Positions 27,954 through 38,231 of a DNA stretch of 64,000 bases are shown piece after piece. Source of the DNA: Saprospiraceae bacterium (GTDB lineage Bacteria; Bacteroidota; Bacteroidia; Chitinophagales; Saprospiraceae); the NCBI GenBank assembly GCA_020627785.1, contig JAHDGF010000017.1, positions 19,251 to 83,250 of the forward strand, in the 5' to 3' direction. Both the position numbers and the translations under genes were made by a program. The notes below the pieces were generated by a model. That model was given only the letters and a program-made list of their open reading frames with translations, was not told where the DNA came from and did no database searches. Position 1 is the stretch's first letter, and the number at the start of each line of letters is the position of its first letter.

Positions 27954-28049
27954 ACACTAATTTAAGAAGTTTAAAAATCCACAATCCCAGTAGAATTTAA
28001 AGGTAATAGATAATTAGATGAAATGAAGGAATTTATTTGAATCTAAAGA

Positions 28050-28844
28050 TTAATCCAATCCTTGCTTCAACATCTCGATCAATTGATGTGAATCGCTCAA
28101 ATTTAAAAAAGGATATTCTACCTTACTTAAAAACAAACCATTAGGAAGTGCTGGTTGCTTGTCTTTAAATTCTACTTTCTGATTCAAGATGTCTTTAAAT
28201 TCTTGAAGACTTAATTTACCGGTCCCTAATTTTAATAAGAAAAAAATGAGAATGCGAATCATCCCTCGCAAAAAACGATTACTTGTAATTGTAAATCGAA
28301 GACGCCCTTGTTCTTCATTGATAAATAATTCACAATTCGTTATTTTACAAGTCGTATTGTCATACAAATCTGGCTGCTTACAAATAGCTCTAAAATCTCT
28401 TGTTTTTAAAATCAATTGTGTTGCTGCCTCCATAATATCATAATCTAAAGATAGATCTTGATAAAAAGAACTATAGCGCATGAGCACTGGATCTTTCTTC
28501 CAATGAATGAAATAATCATAAGTCCGTGCTACCGCATTATACCTACAATTCTGATCATCTTCTACTTTGAATATTTCAAAAACAGCAATATCGTCTGGAA
28601 GATTTTTATTTAATCGAAACTTAAAGTCGAAATCAGGAGCCTGCTCTAAGTTAACCTGCATCACGTATTGACTGGCATGGACTCCAGCATCTGTTCTCCC
28701 ACAACCATAGACTGTCGTAGGAGTTTTAAAAATTTGCGAAAGCTTATCCTCAATAATTTCTTGAATGGTGTCTTGGGTATTTTTTTGTCTTTGCCATCCA
28801 CTATACTGACTGCCGTCGTAACCCAGGTTTATAAAATATCGCAT
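28050..28844 (-). CDS. truA: tRNA pseudouridine(38-40) synthase
   Basis: The protein has 264 residues. It isomerises uridines 38-40 in the tRNA anticodon stem. The catalytic Asp52 is in GCGRTDAGVHA, and the flanking MRYFINLGYDGSQYSGWQRQ and RFLRGMIRILI motifs match TruA. Its start is 3 bp after the stop of the SIMPL gene, so the two are probably co-transcribed. Confidence 0.95.
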   Translation of the reverse strand: MRYFINLGYDGSQYSGWQRQKNTQDTIQEIIEDKLSQIFKTPTTVYGCGRTDAGVHASQYVMQVNLEQAPDFDFKFRLNKNLPDDIAVFEIFKVEDDQNCRYNAVARTYDYFIHWKKDPVLMRYSSFYQDLSLDYDIMEAATQLILKTRDFRAICKQPDLYDNTTCKITNCELFINEEQGRLRFTITSNRFLRGMIRILIFFLLKLGTGKLSLQEFKDILNQKVEFKDKQPALPNGLFLSKVEYPFLNLSDSHQLIEMLKQGLD

Positions 28845-28847
28845 GTA

Positions 28848-29543
28848 TTAATTATCCAAAGCTTCAAAAGTGATTTCAAAGCTTAAATAGGTAACATCTT
28901 TAGGTGAAGGCATCGTCATTGCAGTCCTCGCCGCATCTATGGTACTAACCTTACCCATTTGCTTGGTCCTTAAAATTTTCCCTACTTTTTTATTCAAGGC
29001 GGCTGCAATTATATCTGCTTCAGCCTTAGCTTTTTGATGCAAATCTTTGACAATTTGTTGCATTCGATTTTCCTCTTGGTCATCAATAATTTGAAAGTCT
29101 GTAATTAGCAAATTTGTTGCCTCCGATTTAATATGAGAGAATTTATGAATCTTAGTAAGACTATGTAATGAAATTTTATAATGTAATGTTTTTCTCACCT
29201 CAGAAACATTCTTTCGCTTAATGGGATGCATTCTATGAATACTATCCATCTCACTAATCACAAAATCATACCTCAATCCAGCTGCATCTAGTTCAGCAAG
29301 AATCATCTCACTATTTTTATTATTCGTCACATGCGTATAACTATCTGAATCTAAAGTACTAGGTTCTATGATCGAAAAACTTAAATCCATTTTTTCAATC
29401 TTACGAATTACCTGATCCGAAACTGTCACCGTTATTTCTTGTCCAGTTAATCCAAAGGAAAATAAGAGGAAAAGAAATAATATAGCCTGTTTGAAAAAAG
29501 TTTGAAAGGAAGAAGAAACTTGTAGTTTTGGATACAGTAACAT
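28848..29543 (-). CDS. Secreted SIMPL (DUF541)-domain protein
   Basis: The protein has 231 residues. A long hydrophobic signal (about 15-35, ending GLTGQ) leads into a SIMPL-type domain: ITVTVSDQVIRKIEKMDLSF, a central charged part, and the hallmark helix AKAEADIIAAALNKKVGKIL. It should sit in the periplasm. The SIMPL family's role is poorly known. It is 3 bp upstream of truA. Confidence 0.75.
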   Translation of the reverse strand: MLLYPKLQVSSSFQTFFKQAILFLFLLFSFGLTGQEITVTVSDQVIRKIEKMDLSFSIIEPSTLDSDSYTHVTNNKNSEMILAELDAAGLRYDFVISEMDSIHRMHPIKRKNVSEVRKTLHYKISLHSLTKIHKFSHIKSEATNLLITDFQIIDDQEENRMQQIVKDLHQKAKAEADIIAAALNKKVGKILRTKQMGKVSTIDAARTAMTMPSPKDVTYLSFEITFEALDN

Positions 29544-29649
29544 AGTTGCACGGATTTAATAAACACTAGTAAAGTTAAGTGGTTACACTACAATTTCTGT
29601 TACACTTAAGTTAAACAAAAGGTTATTACTTGGCCTATCTAGTCATTAA

Positions 29650-31338
<1,689 letters not shown>

Positions 31339-31443
31339 CTACAAGTTTGCTAGGATTACTGCAAGTAAAATGTCACACTTTCAACTTCTATGCCTTATAC
31401 AATCTGTACGACGAATTATTTTAAAAGTTAGAACAGAATAGAA

Positions 31444-32337
31444 ATGAATTTTAATACCCAAAGTTATTTACCTACCATACTTTTACTCTTCTTTACCTTC
31501 AACCTTTTTGGCCAAAATGTAAAATATAAAAAAGGAGAAGTTTTCATTGATAAAGATTTGGCCTATGTGATACTTGAAAATGAAAGAGCGAATAAAAAGG
31601 AAAAAAGAAATTTTCAAATGAAAGATGCCGAAGGCAATTTAATTTTTACCTTAAAAGATACTGCAGTTTACTACAACCAATTACCACATGAACTTTCTCC
31701 AAGACTAGCTTATGAGGGACATATTTTAAAAGCCACACAATTAAATAAGTCCATATTAGTGCGGAATGTAAATATTCCAAACTTCAAGCATCAAATTAAC
31801 TACCTCTTAAAAAAAACGGACCTATACAAGACCCAAGTTTTCAATGAAAACGTCCTTCAAGAGTTTGCAGAACTTTTGTTAGATAATGAAATTGCTTTAG
31901 AGGTAGAAAGATATGAAGAGATAAGCGCCAGAAGAGATTCTGTCAACGAACAATCTGTCAGATATCATGGACCACTTGTAAAAAGAGAATCTGGGTTCTT
32001 AAATATTTCAGAAGACAGAATAAAAGAAGAATATAAAACACTATGCACCTATAAAATGAGGGTGCGTACTGATTACACATACGTTTATGACATATTCAAT
32101 GAACACCAAGAACAAATAGGATGGTTCAATTTATTTCAGAATGATAAAAAAGAGTCTGATAATGTAGTAATTGCAGTATGTACTTATGGAAAAATGAAAG
32201 ACCCGGAGGCACCAAGTCCAGTCGGAGACCAAAAAATGGATTTTGAAGTTCCCCGATTAAAAGGCATCAATGACCAGACAGTTGAACGGAGAATAGAGAA
32301 TATTACAAAGTATTTAGTTGACATTGGTGCGTTATAG
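31444..32337 (+). CDS. Secreted protein of unknown function
   Basis: The protein has 297 residues. A signal peptide (about 1-23, ending FNLFGQ) is followed by a mature part with no recognised family, beginning with repeated lysine- and strand-rich segments (YKKGEVFIDKDLAYVILENE) and ending with a charged region. It diverges from the ABC-F gene and converges with the coiled-coil gene, with a strong shared terminator. No close relative nearby. Confidence 0.7.
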   Translation: MNFNTQSYLPTILLLFFTFNLFGQNVKYKKGEVFIDKDLAYVILENERANKKEKRNFQMKDAEGNLIFTLKDTAVYYNQLPHELSPRLAYEGHILKATQLNKSILVRNVNIPNFKHQINYLLKKTDLYKTQVFNENVLQEFAELLLDNEIALEVERYEEISARRDSVNEQSVRYHGPLVKRESGFLNISEDRIKEEYKTLCTYKMRVRTDYTYVYDIFNEHQEQIGWFNLFQNDKKESDNVVIAVCTYGKMKDPEAPSPVGDQKMDFEVPRLKGINDQTVERRIENITKYLVDIGAL

Positions 32338-32372
32338 ATCACCTTAAATTAAATATCATTGACGATTATTTA

Positions 32373-32420
32373 TAAATTGAAATAGGGAACGAACGTAAAG
32401 TAGGTCCCTATTTCAATTTA
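32373..32420. terminator. Bidirectional terminator with 16-bp perfect stem
   Basis: TAAATTGAAATAGGGA (32373-32388) and TCCCTATTTCAATTTA (32405-32420) pair perfectly over 16 bp with a 16-base loop. The stem lies between convergent genes, and its right arm contains the last codons of the minus-strand gene. The outer AT-rich flanks act as T-runs on both strands. Confidence 0.75.
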
Positions 32421-33378
32421 TTGAAGTCCTTCCCGAGTTCATGATCCGATCTAAAAATGAAGCGCGTTGTTGATCGTGCAGCTCAAACTCTTCTTGAATA
32501 TTTTTCTTCATTTTTTCCAATGATACCAATAGGCCATCCATTGCTTTTTGTCTCTGAAAAGAAAGAGAAAGAGTCTTAGAAAAGTCAAGATCATGCAACC
32601 AATCATCAATCAAGCTTTCATAGTATTGCACATTGAATCCTCGAATCATAATTTGTGATCGATTGAAAATTTCCTTGATTTCAGTTACATCAGATAATTC
32701 GGATTTTACAGATGCAAGTGTTTTTTCAAGAAGAATGATTTGTCTATCGGCCTTATCTATAAATTCCAATTTCAATTTTTTCCCCAATTGCTTTTCAGCA
32801 TAAAATTCACCCCACCCATCATACTTTTTCGCCATTTCTAAATTATTAAGCAATTGATCAAAGCAATCCTTGAGAATCAAAACCATTTCCTGAGCCTCTT
32901 CAATTTCCATCTGAATTTTCAATAAGGCATTCAATTCTTCAATTAAGGTCTTATACTGCGCCATTTCACTTGAATGCTCTTTGAGAATCTGTGCCTCCAC
33001 ATTCAGAAGTTTGCGATCTAAGTCCTTTTTAATAAAATCCTCATTTCCAATTTTGGATTGTAAAACCTCAAGCTCAAATTGGAGTAATTCGACAATCTTA
33101 AAAGTCTCTTGATAATCTAAGGTTGCTTTTAAATATTCTTGATTCTCTTTCTTGACTTGTTCTTTATAGTTTCTGAGTGTTAAGTGAAACAGATACTTAA
33201 TGGATGGGCCTTGCAATTTTATGACATCCTGCAATTCTTTTTCTATCAACTTCTCACCTTCAGCTAAATTGCTTAGTTCCTTTTCTATGCGTTCTTCTAC
33301 TAATGGTATTCTTTTTTTACACGCTAGAATTTCGTGATAATTCTTAATGGCAGATTTTATTTCGTCTATAGTACTCAA
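32413..33378 (-). CDS. Coiled-coil protein of unknown function next to the TetR regulator
   Basis: The protein has 321 residues and is almost wholly alpha-helical, with long heptad-rich charged stretches (about 20-160 and 200-310) and no signal or membrane helix, so it is cytosolic. The start is TTG at 33378: a TGA lies directly upstream in frame and no ATG occurs early in the protein. It is downstream of TetR in the same direction, 58 bp apart, and a perfect 11-bp inverted repeat lies just before the start (33383-33413), so it could be co-regulated or separately controlled. Function unknown. Confidence 0.65.
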   Translation of the reverse strand: MSTIDEIKSAIKNYHEILACKKRIPLVEERIEKELSNLAEGEKLIEKELQDVIKLQGPSIKYLFHLTLRNYKEQVKKENQEYLKATLDYQETFKIVELLQFELEVLQSKIGNEDFIKKDLDRKLLNVEAQILKEHSSEMAQYKTLIEELNALLKIQMEIEEAQEMVLILKDCFDQLLNNLEMAKKYDGWGEFYAEKQLGKKLKLEFIDKADRQIILLEKTLASVKSELSDVTEIKEIFNRSQIMIRGFNVQYYESLIDDWLHDLDFSKTLSLSFQRQKAMDGLLVSLEKMKKNIQEEFELHDQQRASFLDRIMNSGRTSIN

Positions 33379-33382
33379 TCAA

Positions 33383-33413
33383 TTATTGATTTACATACAA
33401 TATAAATCAATAA
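33383..33413. repeat. 11-bp inverted repeat before the coiled-coil gene
   Basis: TTATTGATTTA (33383-33393) and TAAATCAATAA (33403-33413) are perfect mirror arms with a 9-bp spacer. They lie 5-35 bp upstream of the TTG start at 33378 and after the TetR stop. The arrangement fits an operator, an attenuator, or a terminator without a T-run. Confidence 0.45.
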
Positions 33414-33436
33414 ATTGAGGAATCTGAAATTGAAGA

Positions 33437-34108
33437 TTAGTCAGCCAAAATTCTTTCAGAAAAATACATCAACATTTTAATCAAATCTTCATTCTGCTTT
33501 TTTCCTGATTTTATACTGCTAAGCTTTGGTAGATGCTCAGCAAAATAGATTTGATTATTGGCCATTTCAAAAAGGTTACTTGAAAGACTCAAACTATAAT
33601 TGAATTTTGGATTCACTTCTAATATGATATCCGCAACAGATTTTACCAATTTCTTGTACGAGTAGAATAAGCCTGCCTTATTTTCCTCATCGATGGCATT
33701 TATATGATAAGCCTTACCTCCTTCATTTATAACAACTCGGTGCAGTAGATTTTCATTAATGTACTCATTCATTGGATTTTCAGAGGTCGCCATCACTAGA
33801 TTGTCAATAGCAATCTTCAACTTACGATGTGGATCATCAATATTCTTAACATTTATAGTTATTAGATAATGTACCCACTCCCAATACCATGAAGTAAGAA
33901 ATAATAATAGGAAGTGTTTATTCTCAAAGTATCGATAAATAGACTTTTCAGCAGAACCAATTTCTAAGGCTAACTTCTTGAAAGTAAAGGCTTCAAACCC
34001 TATTTCATTGATCAAAATGATGCCATGACCTAAAATACGCTTCCCTAAACCTGATTCTTGAGGGTCTCTGTTGAAAAGGTTGTGTTTTAGGTCGAATTTT
34101 ATATCCAT
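33437..34108 (-). CDS. TetR-family transcriptional regulator
   Basis: The protein has 223 residues. A helix-turn-helix domain (about 20-68) has FTFKKLALEIGSAEKSIYRYFENKHFLLLFL, matching TetR_N; the C-terminal ligand-binding domain is unclassified. TetR proteins normally repress a divergent promoter until a ligand binds. The divergent gene at 34214 starts 105 bp away and a perfect inverted repeat (34159-34183) sits between them, so it is very likely the regulator of the following carbon-uptake genes and of itself. Confidence 0.88.
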   Translation of the reverse strand: MDIKFDLKHNLFNRDPQESGLGKRILGHGIILINEIGFEAFTFKKLALEIGSAEKSIYRYFENKHFLLLFLTSWYWEWVHYLITINVKNIDDPHRKLKIAIDNLVMATSENPMNEYINENLLHRVVINEGGKAYHINAIDEENKAGLFYSYKKLVKSVADIILEVNPKFNYSLSLSSNLFEMANNQIYFAEHLPKLSSIKSGKKQNEDLIKMLMYFSERILAD

Positions 34109-34158
34109 TGGTCTGTATTGAGACAGTAAAGGTAAACTTATTGTTAATATAGCTATTT

Positions 34159-34183
34159 TTTATGACAGCATTACTGTCATAAA
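34159..34183. promoter_or_regulatory. Probable TetR operator
   Basis: TTTATGACAG (34159-34168) and CTGTCATAAA (34174-34183) are perfect mirror arms around CATTA, a 25-bp site typical of TetR-family operators. It lies in the divergent gap, just upstream of the -7 element at 34197-34204, so a bound dimer would cover the -33 region of the rightward promoter. Confidence 0.7.
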
Positions 34184-34196
34184 TGAAATATTAACT

Positions 34197-34204
34197 TACA
34201 TTTG
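34197..34204 (+). promoter_or_regulatory. Candidate -7 promoter element of the carbon-uptake operon
   Basis: TACATTTG matches TAnnTTTG exactly, ends 9 nt before the ATG at 34214 and begins 13 bp after the TetR operator. The untranslated leader would be only about 6 nt. Confidence 0.55.
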
Positions 34205-34213
34205 TGCTTCGAT

Positions 34214-34507
34214 ATGAAAGTATTAATAGCAATAGCGGTTATAATAGCATCAATATTCTCTGTAGTCACAATACTAGAGGCCTATGATATTATTGAAATC
34301 CAAACCAATCTATTAGACTTTCAAGAAAATGGTAACTCAGAAAAAGATACTTCAGAGAATTCAGAAGATGAACCTGAAAAGGATTCCTTTACTCATGAAG
34401 AAAATCCATTAGAAGATCCGGAGTTGAGTCTACTAAACAATAATATATTAACATTGAGTTCTACTCATTTCATGGACGTTCCAGTCCCACCGCCAGACCT
34501 CATTTAA
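34214..34507 (+). CDS. Small single-helix membrane protein of unknown function
   Basis: The protein has 97 residues. The ATG at 34214 is preferred over an upstream GTG because it directly follows the promoter element. An N-terminal helix (about 2-22) is followed by a disordered acidic middle (about 38-72, many Glu and Asp) and a conserved-looking tail (LTLSSTHFMDVPVPPPDLI). The tail may bind a partner, and the acidic part could act as a linker in the periplasm. It is the first gene after the TetR operator and is followed by SulP and carbonic anhydrase genes. No family recognised. Confidence 0.65.
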   Translation: MKVLIAIAVIIASIFSVVTILEAYDIIEIQTNLLDFQENGNSEKDTSENSEDEPEKDSFTHEENPLEDPELSLLNNNILTLSSTHFMDVPVPPPDLI

Positions 34508-34599
34508 TTATTCATATAGCTATTACTTTAAACAACGGCAATTACGTCTAATCGATGGGTTGCGTACACTAACCTTTACTTCAAAAATTAATATTTAAA

Positions 34600-36207
34600 A
34601 TGAATTCAAATTCTAATGACTCATTTTTTGCGAGTCTCAAAAATGATATCCCAGCCAGTATTGTGGTTTTCTTTGTGGCCTTACCACTATGTCTTGGTAT
34701 TGCTCTAGCCAGTGGAGCTCCACTTTTTTCAGGTTTAATCGCTGGAATCGTCGGTGGAATTGTAGTTGGTTCTTTAAGTGGCTCCCAAATCGGAGTAAGT
34801 GGACCCGCTGCAGGATTAGCTGCCATCGTTTTGGTTGCTATTAGTACTCTCGGTAGTTGGGAGAATTTCCTATTAGCAGTAGTACTTGGAGGAATAATCC
34901 AGGTAGTTTTTGGTCTTTTAAAAGCTGGGGTAATTGGATATTACTTCCCTTCATCTGTTATTAAAGGCATGTTGACTGGAATCGGTATTATCATAATTTT
35001 AAAGCAGATTCCTCACTTTTTTGGATATGATGCAGTACCAGAAGGTAATCTTGCTTTTCAGCAAATGGATGGTGAAAACACACTGTCTGAGATTTTTGTG
35101 ATGTTTAGCAATATAAGCATAGGGCCTACAATCATAGCCTGTGTAGGCTTGTTCATCTTACTCTTATGGGATAAAGTATTGTCACAAAAATCAAAGGTTT
35201 TCAAGATTGTACAAGGACCTTTGGTCGCTGTAGTATTGGGAATTGTGTATTTCAACGTCACGAAAGGTACCGCTTATGGAATAACTTCTGACCATTTAGT
35301 GAGTGTGCCGGTACCTGCCGACTTTTCTTCTTTTATGGCTCAGTTTAGCACTCCAAATTTTGGAGCAATTACAAATCCTGCCGTATGGGTTACTGCCTTT
35401 ACCATTGCATTGGTAGCCAGCCTGGAGACGCTATTATGTGTTGAAGCAACAGACAAATTGGACCCAGAAAAGAGAGTAACACCTACCAATAGAGAGTTGC
35501 TTGCTCAAGGAACTGGAAATATTGTATCAGGACTAATTGGTGGATTACCAATTACTCAAGTAATTGTGAGAAGTTCTGCAAATATTCAATCTGGAGGTAA
35601 AACAAAAAAATCAGCCATCATTCATGGATTCTTTCTACTTATTTCGGTTCTATTAATTCCGAATCTATTGAATATGATACCACTATCGGTTTTAGCTGCT
35701 GTCTTACTAATTGTTGGATTTAAACTAGCTAAGCCTGCCCTTTTCAAAGTAATGTATAAGCAAGGCTGGAAACAATTTCTTCCATTCATCGTTACTGTTT
35801 TAGGTATAATATTTACCGATCTTCTAGTAGGCATTGGAATGGGATTAGCTGTTGGTATTTGCGTTATATTGCTAAAAAGCTATCAAAATTCTCACTTCTT
35901 ACATATTGAGGATAACAGTAATGGAAAGCAGAAATTTAAAATGACCTTAGCAGAAGAAGTTACCTTCTTTAACAAAGGAGCTATCTTGAATGAATTGGAT
36001 AAGCTTCCTGAAGAGTCATTCCTAGAACTTGATGTCAGAAAAACGAGATATTTAGACAATGACATCATAGAAATTTTGGAAGACTTTGCATTCAAGGCAA
36101 AAAATCGAAGTATAGATATTAAATTAGTATCCGAAAGAGGTACGGTAGAAAACCCACCGAGTTACATCGAATTTTTTAAATTGAGACCTAAACTTAAAAC
36201 AGCTTAA
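34600..36207 (+). CDS. SulP-family inorganic anion (probable bicarbonate) transporter
   Basis: The protein has 535 residues. About twelve membrane helices start at residue 15 (DIPASIVVFFVALPLCLGIALASG, the SulP signature), with the conserved QIGVSGPAAG and LPITQVIVRSSANIQSGGKTK segments, and a short STAS-like domain (about 445-535, LDVRKTRYLDNDIIEIL) in the cytoplasm. SulP proteins move sulfate, bicarbonate or other anions. The next gene is a beta-carbonic anhydrase 18 bp on, a pairing known for bicarbonate uptake, so bicarbonate (possibly with sodium) is the most likely substrate. Confidence 0.92.
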   Translation: MNSNSNDSFFASLKNDIPASIVVFFVALPLCLGIALASGAPLFSGLIAGIVGGIVVGSLSGSQIGVSGPAAGLAAIVLVAISTLGSWENFLLAVVLGGIIQVVFGLLKAGVIGYYFPSSVIKGMLTGIGIIIILKQIPHFFGYDAVPEGNLAFQQMDGENTLSEIFVMFSNISIGPTIIACVGLFILLLWDKVLSQKSKVFKIVQGPLVAVVLGIVYFNVTKGTAYGITSDHLVSVPVPADFSSFMAQFSTPNFGAITNPAVWVTAFTIALVASLETLLCVEATDKLDPEKRVTPTNRELLAQGTGNIVSGLIGGLPITQVIVRSSANIQSGGKTKKSAIIHGFFLLISVLLIPNLLNMIPLSVLAAVLLIVGFKLAKPALFKVMYKQGWKQFLPFIVTVLGIIFTDLLVGIGMGLAVGICVILLKSYQNSHFLHIEDNSNGKQKFKMTLAEEVTFFNKGAILNELDKLPEESFLELDVRKTRYLDNDIIEILEDFAFKAKNRSIDIKLVSERGTVENPPSYIEFFKLRPKLKTA

Positions 36208-36225
36208 AAACTAAATTTATCAATT

Positions 36226-36876
36226 ATGAATTTATTAGAATTAAATACAAATACGCAAACGAAAGCTACTCAATCAGAGCTTAGTCCTTCAATTGCTCTT
36301 GATTTGCTTAAAGAAGGAAATGCTAGATTTGTAGAGAATAAAAAAGCCAATAGAAACTTATTACAACAAGTTGATGACACTAGTAAAGGTCAATTTCCTT
36401 TTGCAACTGTTTTGAGTTGTATAGATTCAAGAGTTTCTTCAGAATTGATTTTTGACCAAGGGATTGGAGATATCTTTAGTGTAAGAATCGCAGGAAATTT
36501 TATCAATCAAGATATTCTAGGAAGCATGGAATTTGCGTGCAAACTAGCTGGCACAAAAGTGATAGTAGTACTTGGACATACCAGTTGTGGTGCAGTGAAA
36601 GGAGCTTGTGACAATGCAAAACTTGGAAATCTAACAGCAATGCTTGATAAGATTATTCCAGCTGTTGAAGGTGTTGCAGAACCAGCAAATAAAGATCAAA
36701 GAAATTCTTCAAACATTGATTTTGTGAATGAGGTAGCGAAAAAGAACGTTCATTTAAGTATCGCAAGAATCTTAGACGAAAGTCCAGTCCTCGCTGAAAT
36801 GGAAAAGGCAGGAGAAATATCGATTGTCGGAGGTATGTATAATATTACAACTGGAAAAGTTGAATTTTATGCGTAA
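36226..36876 (+). CDS. Beta-carbonic anhydrase
   Basis: The protein has 216 residues. Zinc ligands are Cys65, His118 and Cys121, with Asp67 and Arg69 as the catalytic dyad (CIDSRV and LGHTSCGAV). It interconverts carbon dioxide and bicarbonate in the cytoplasm. Lying directly behind a SulP transporter, it would turn imported bicarbonate to CO2 for carboxylases, or hold CO2 as bicarbonate. No signal peptide is present. The next gene's ATG overlaps its end by 8 bp. Confidence 0.93.
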   Translation: MNLLELNTNTQTKATQSELSPSIALDLLKEGNARFVENKKANRNLLQQVDDTSKGQFPFATVLSCIDSRVSSELIFDQGIGDIFSVRIAGNFINQDILGSMEFACKLAGTKVIVVLGHTSCGAVKGACDNAKLGNLTAMLDKIIPAVEGVAEPANKDQRNSSNIDFVNEVAKKNVHLSIARILDESPVLAEMEKAGEISIVGGMYNITTGKVEFYA

Positions 36877-37555
36877 GCCTTTAATCAACATAGGTAAAAT
36901 ATTAATAAAAGGAATAACAGCAACACTACTTTTAGTGTTGCTGCCTTTTTCTTCCCAAGCCCAAGAAAGTAATCTTGGAAACTGGTTAATCTATATTGGA
37001 AGCAAAAAAGTAAATGAGAAATTAAATATTCATCATGAAGTCCAGTATAGAAATTACAACACCATTGGAGACCTTGAGCAACTACTTCTAAGAACAGGTG
37101 TTGGGTACAACCTCACAGATAATAGCAATCTTCTTCTAGGTTATGGATTTATACGGAGCGAAAATTACGTTCCAAATACTGATATTAAAAACAGGGTTGA
37201 CGAACATAGAATATTTCAACAATTTATCACCAAAGCAAAGGTTGGTAAGATTGGAATGCAACATAGATACAGATTTGAACAACGTTTTGTCAATGATGAT
37301 TTCAAAATGAGATTTAGGTATTTTTTAGGATTAAGTCTTCCCCTAAAATTTCAAGAAAATGATAAGTTCTATTTATCAGGTTATAACGAAATTTTCCTAA
37401 ATACTGACGGTGTTATTTTTGATCGTAATAGAGTTTATGGCGGCCTAGGTTATAGGATAAGTAAAGCTTTAAGGCTTGAATTAGGATACATGAATCAATA
37501 CTTCACCGCTGCCCAAAGAGATCAGATTAATATTCTACTATTCGGAAATTTTTAA
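36869..37555 (+). CDS. DUF2490 outer-membrane barrel-like protein
   Basis: The protein has 228 residues. The ATG at 36869 overlaps the end of the carbonic anhydrase gene (ATGCGTAA). A signal peptide (about 1-32, ending SSQAQ) is followed by the DUF2490 pattern (NWLIYIGSKKVNEKLNIHHEVQYRNY, LLRTGVGYNLT, and a final LLFGNF), giving short alternating strands of a small outer-membrane beta-barrel. It ends in Phe, as barrel proteins do. Its place in the operon suggests a porin-like role for inorganic carbon; that is inference. Confidence 0.8.
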   Translation: MRKPLINIGKILIKGITATLLLVLLPFSSQAQESNLGNWLIYIGSKKVNEKLNIHHEVQYRNYNTIGDLEQLLLRTGVGYNLTDNSNLLLGYGFIRSENYVPNTDIKNRVDEHRIFQQFITKAKVGKIGMQHRYRFEQRFVNDDFKMRFRYFLGLSLPLKFQENDKFYLSGYNEIFLNTDGVIFDRNRVYGGLGYRISKALRLELGYMNQYFTAAQRDQINILLFGNF

Positions 37556-37570
37556 AGTTTCCAAGGTATC

Positions 37571-37616
37571 GAAGTACAAATCCATGCTTCTAAATCAGAA
37601 GTGTCGAGTACTTTTA
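37571..37616 (+). terminator. Possible terminator of the carbon-uptake operon
   Basis: AAGTAC (37572-37577) pairs with GTACTT (37608-37613) outside a second stem CTTCT/AGAAG, and the stem is followed by TTTT. The stem is short, so this is a moderate call. Confidence 0.35.
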
Positions 37617-37647
37617 AAACATAGATCAAAAGCCAAGTTCACTAACT

Positions 37648-38211
37648 TTATTTAATATACTTTTTAATAAATTCTTGATTGAATTTTAATTCATTGAAAT
37701 AAAGCATTTCCAATTCATTCAACCTTTTTTCAGTAATTGGAATATGTGAATAATTGAAAGTATTTCTGAGTTTTTTAAGAAATTGAATATCACCGTCAGA
37801 CTGAAATTCAAAATCCATATTTTCTTTTGAATAAAATTCTATCGCTTCTTGTTTATGATAGCAAAGGTCTTCTAAAAAGAACCATCCATTATAATAGCCC
37901 ACAGATAAGAATTCATTTAAGTTTTCTCCAACAATCACATTCGAGTCCTTCACAGATCGACCAAATACCATTGGCACCGTCATTATTACCGGCTGAATTT
38001 TATCCGTCAATTCCAGAATACTAAAATGAACACCATCACCACCTGTTCTTGCAAACACACATGTATTTATTGGTGAAGAATCATACCTCGAATCCTTTTC
38101 TTCTGGTATAATTCCTGCGTAATCAAAATAAAGGTCTGGAAATTCCGATTTGGTCTCTGCTGCTAATTGCGCAACTAGCCTCTTAAATCTAACTAACTGT
38201 ATTGTTTCCAT
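37648..38211 (-). CDS. Cytosolic protein of unknown function, SUKH (SMI1/KNR4)-like by pattern
   Basis: The protein has 187 residues and no signal or membrane helix. The pattern FARTGGDGVHFSIL, PVIMTVPMVFGRSV and SVGYYNGWFFLEDL, with alternating strands and helices, resembles SUKH immunity or SMI1/KNR4-like proteins, but this is a visual resemblance only. It lies 20 bp downstream of a GNAT gene, probably co-transcribed. No toxin gene is nearby. Confidence 0.6.
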   Translation of the reverse strand: METIQLVRFKRLVAQLAAETKSEFPDLYFDYAGIIPEEKDSRYDSSPINTCVFARTGGDGVHFSILELTDKIQPVIMTVPMVFGRSVKDSNVIVGENLNEFLSVGYYNGWFFLEDLCYHKQEAIEFYSKENMDFEFQSDGDIQFLKKLRNTFNYSHIPITEKRLNELEMLYFNELKFNQEFIKKYIK

Positions 38212-38231
38212 CCTAAATTCTCCTTGGTTCT

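Noticed and set aside
37648..38211. SUKH-like gene as evidence for a toxin-immunity locus
   Set aside because: No toxin, secretion or other immunity gene nearby, and the SUKH match is by eye only.
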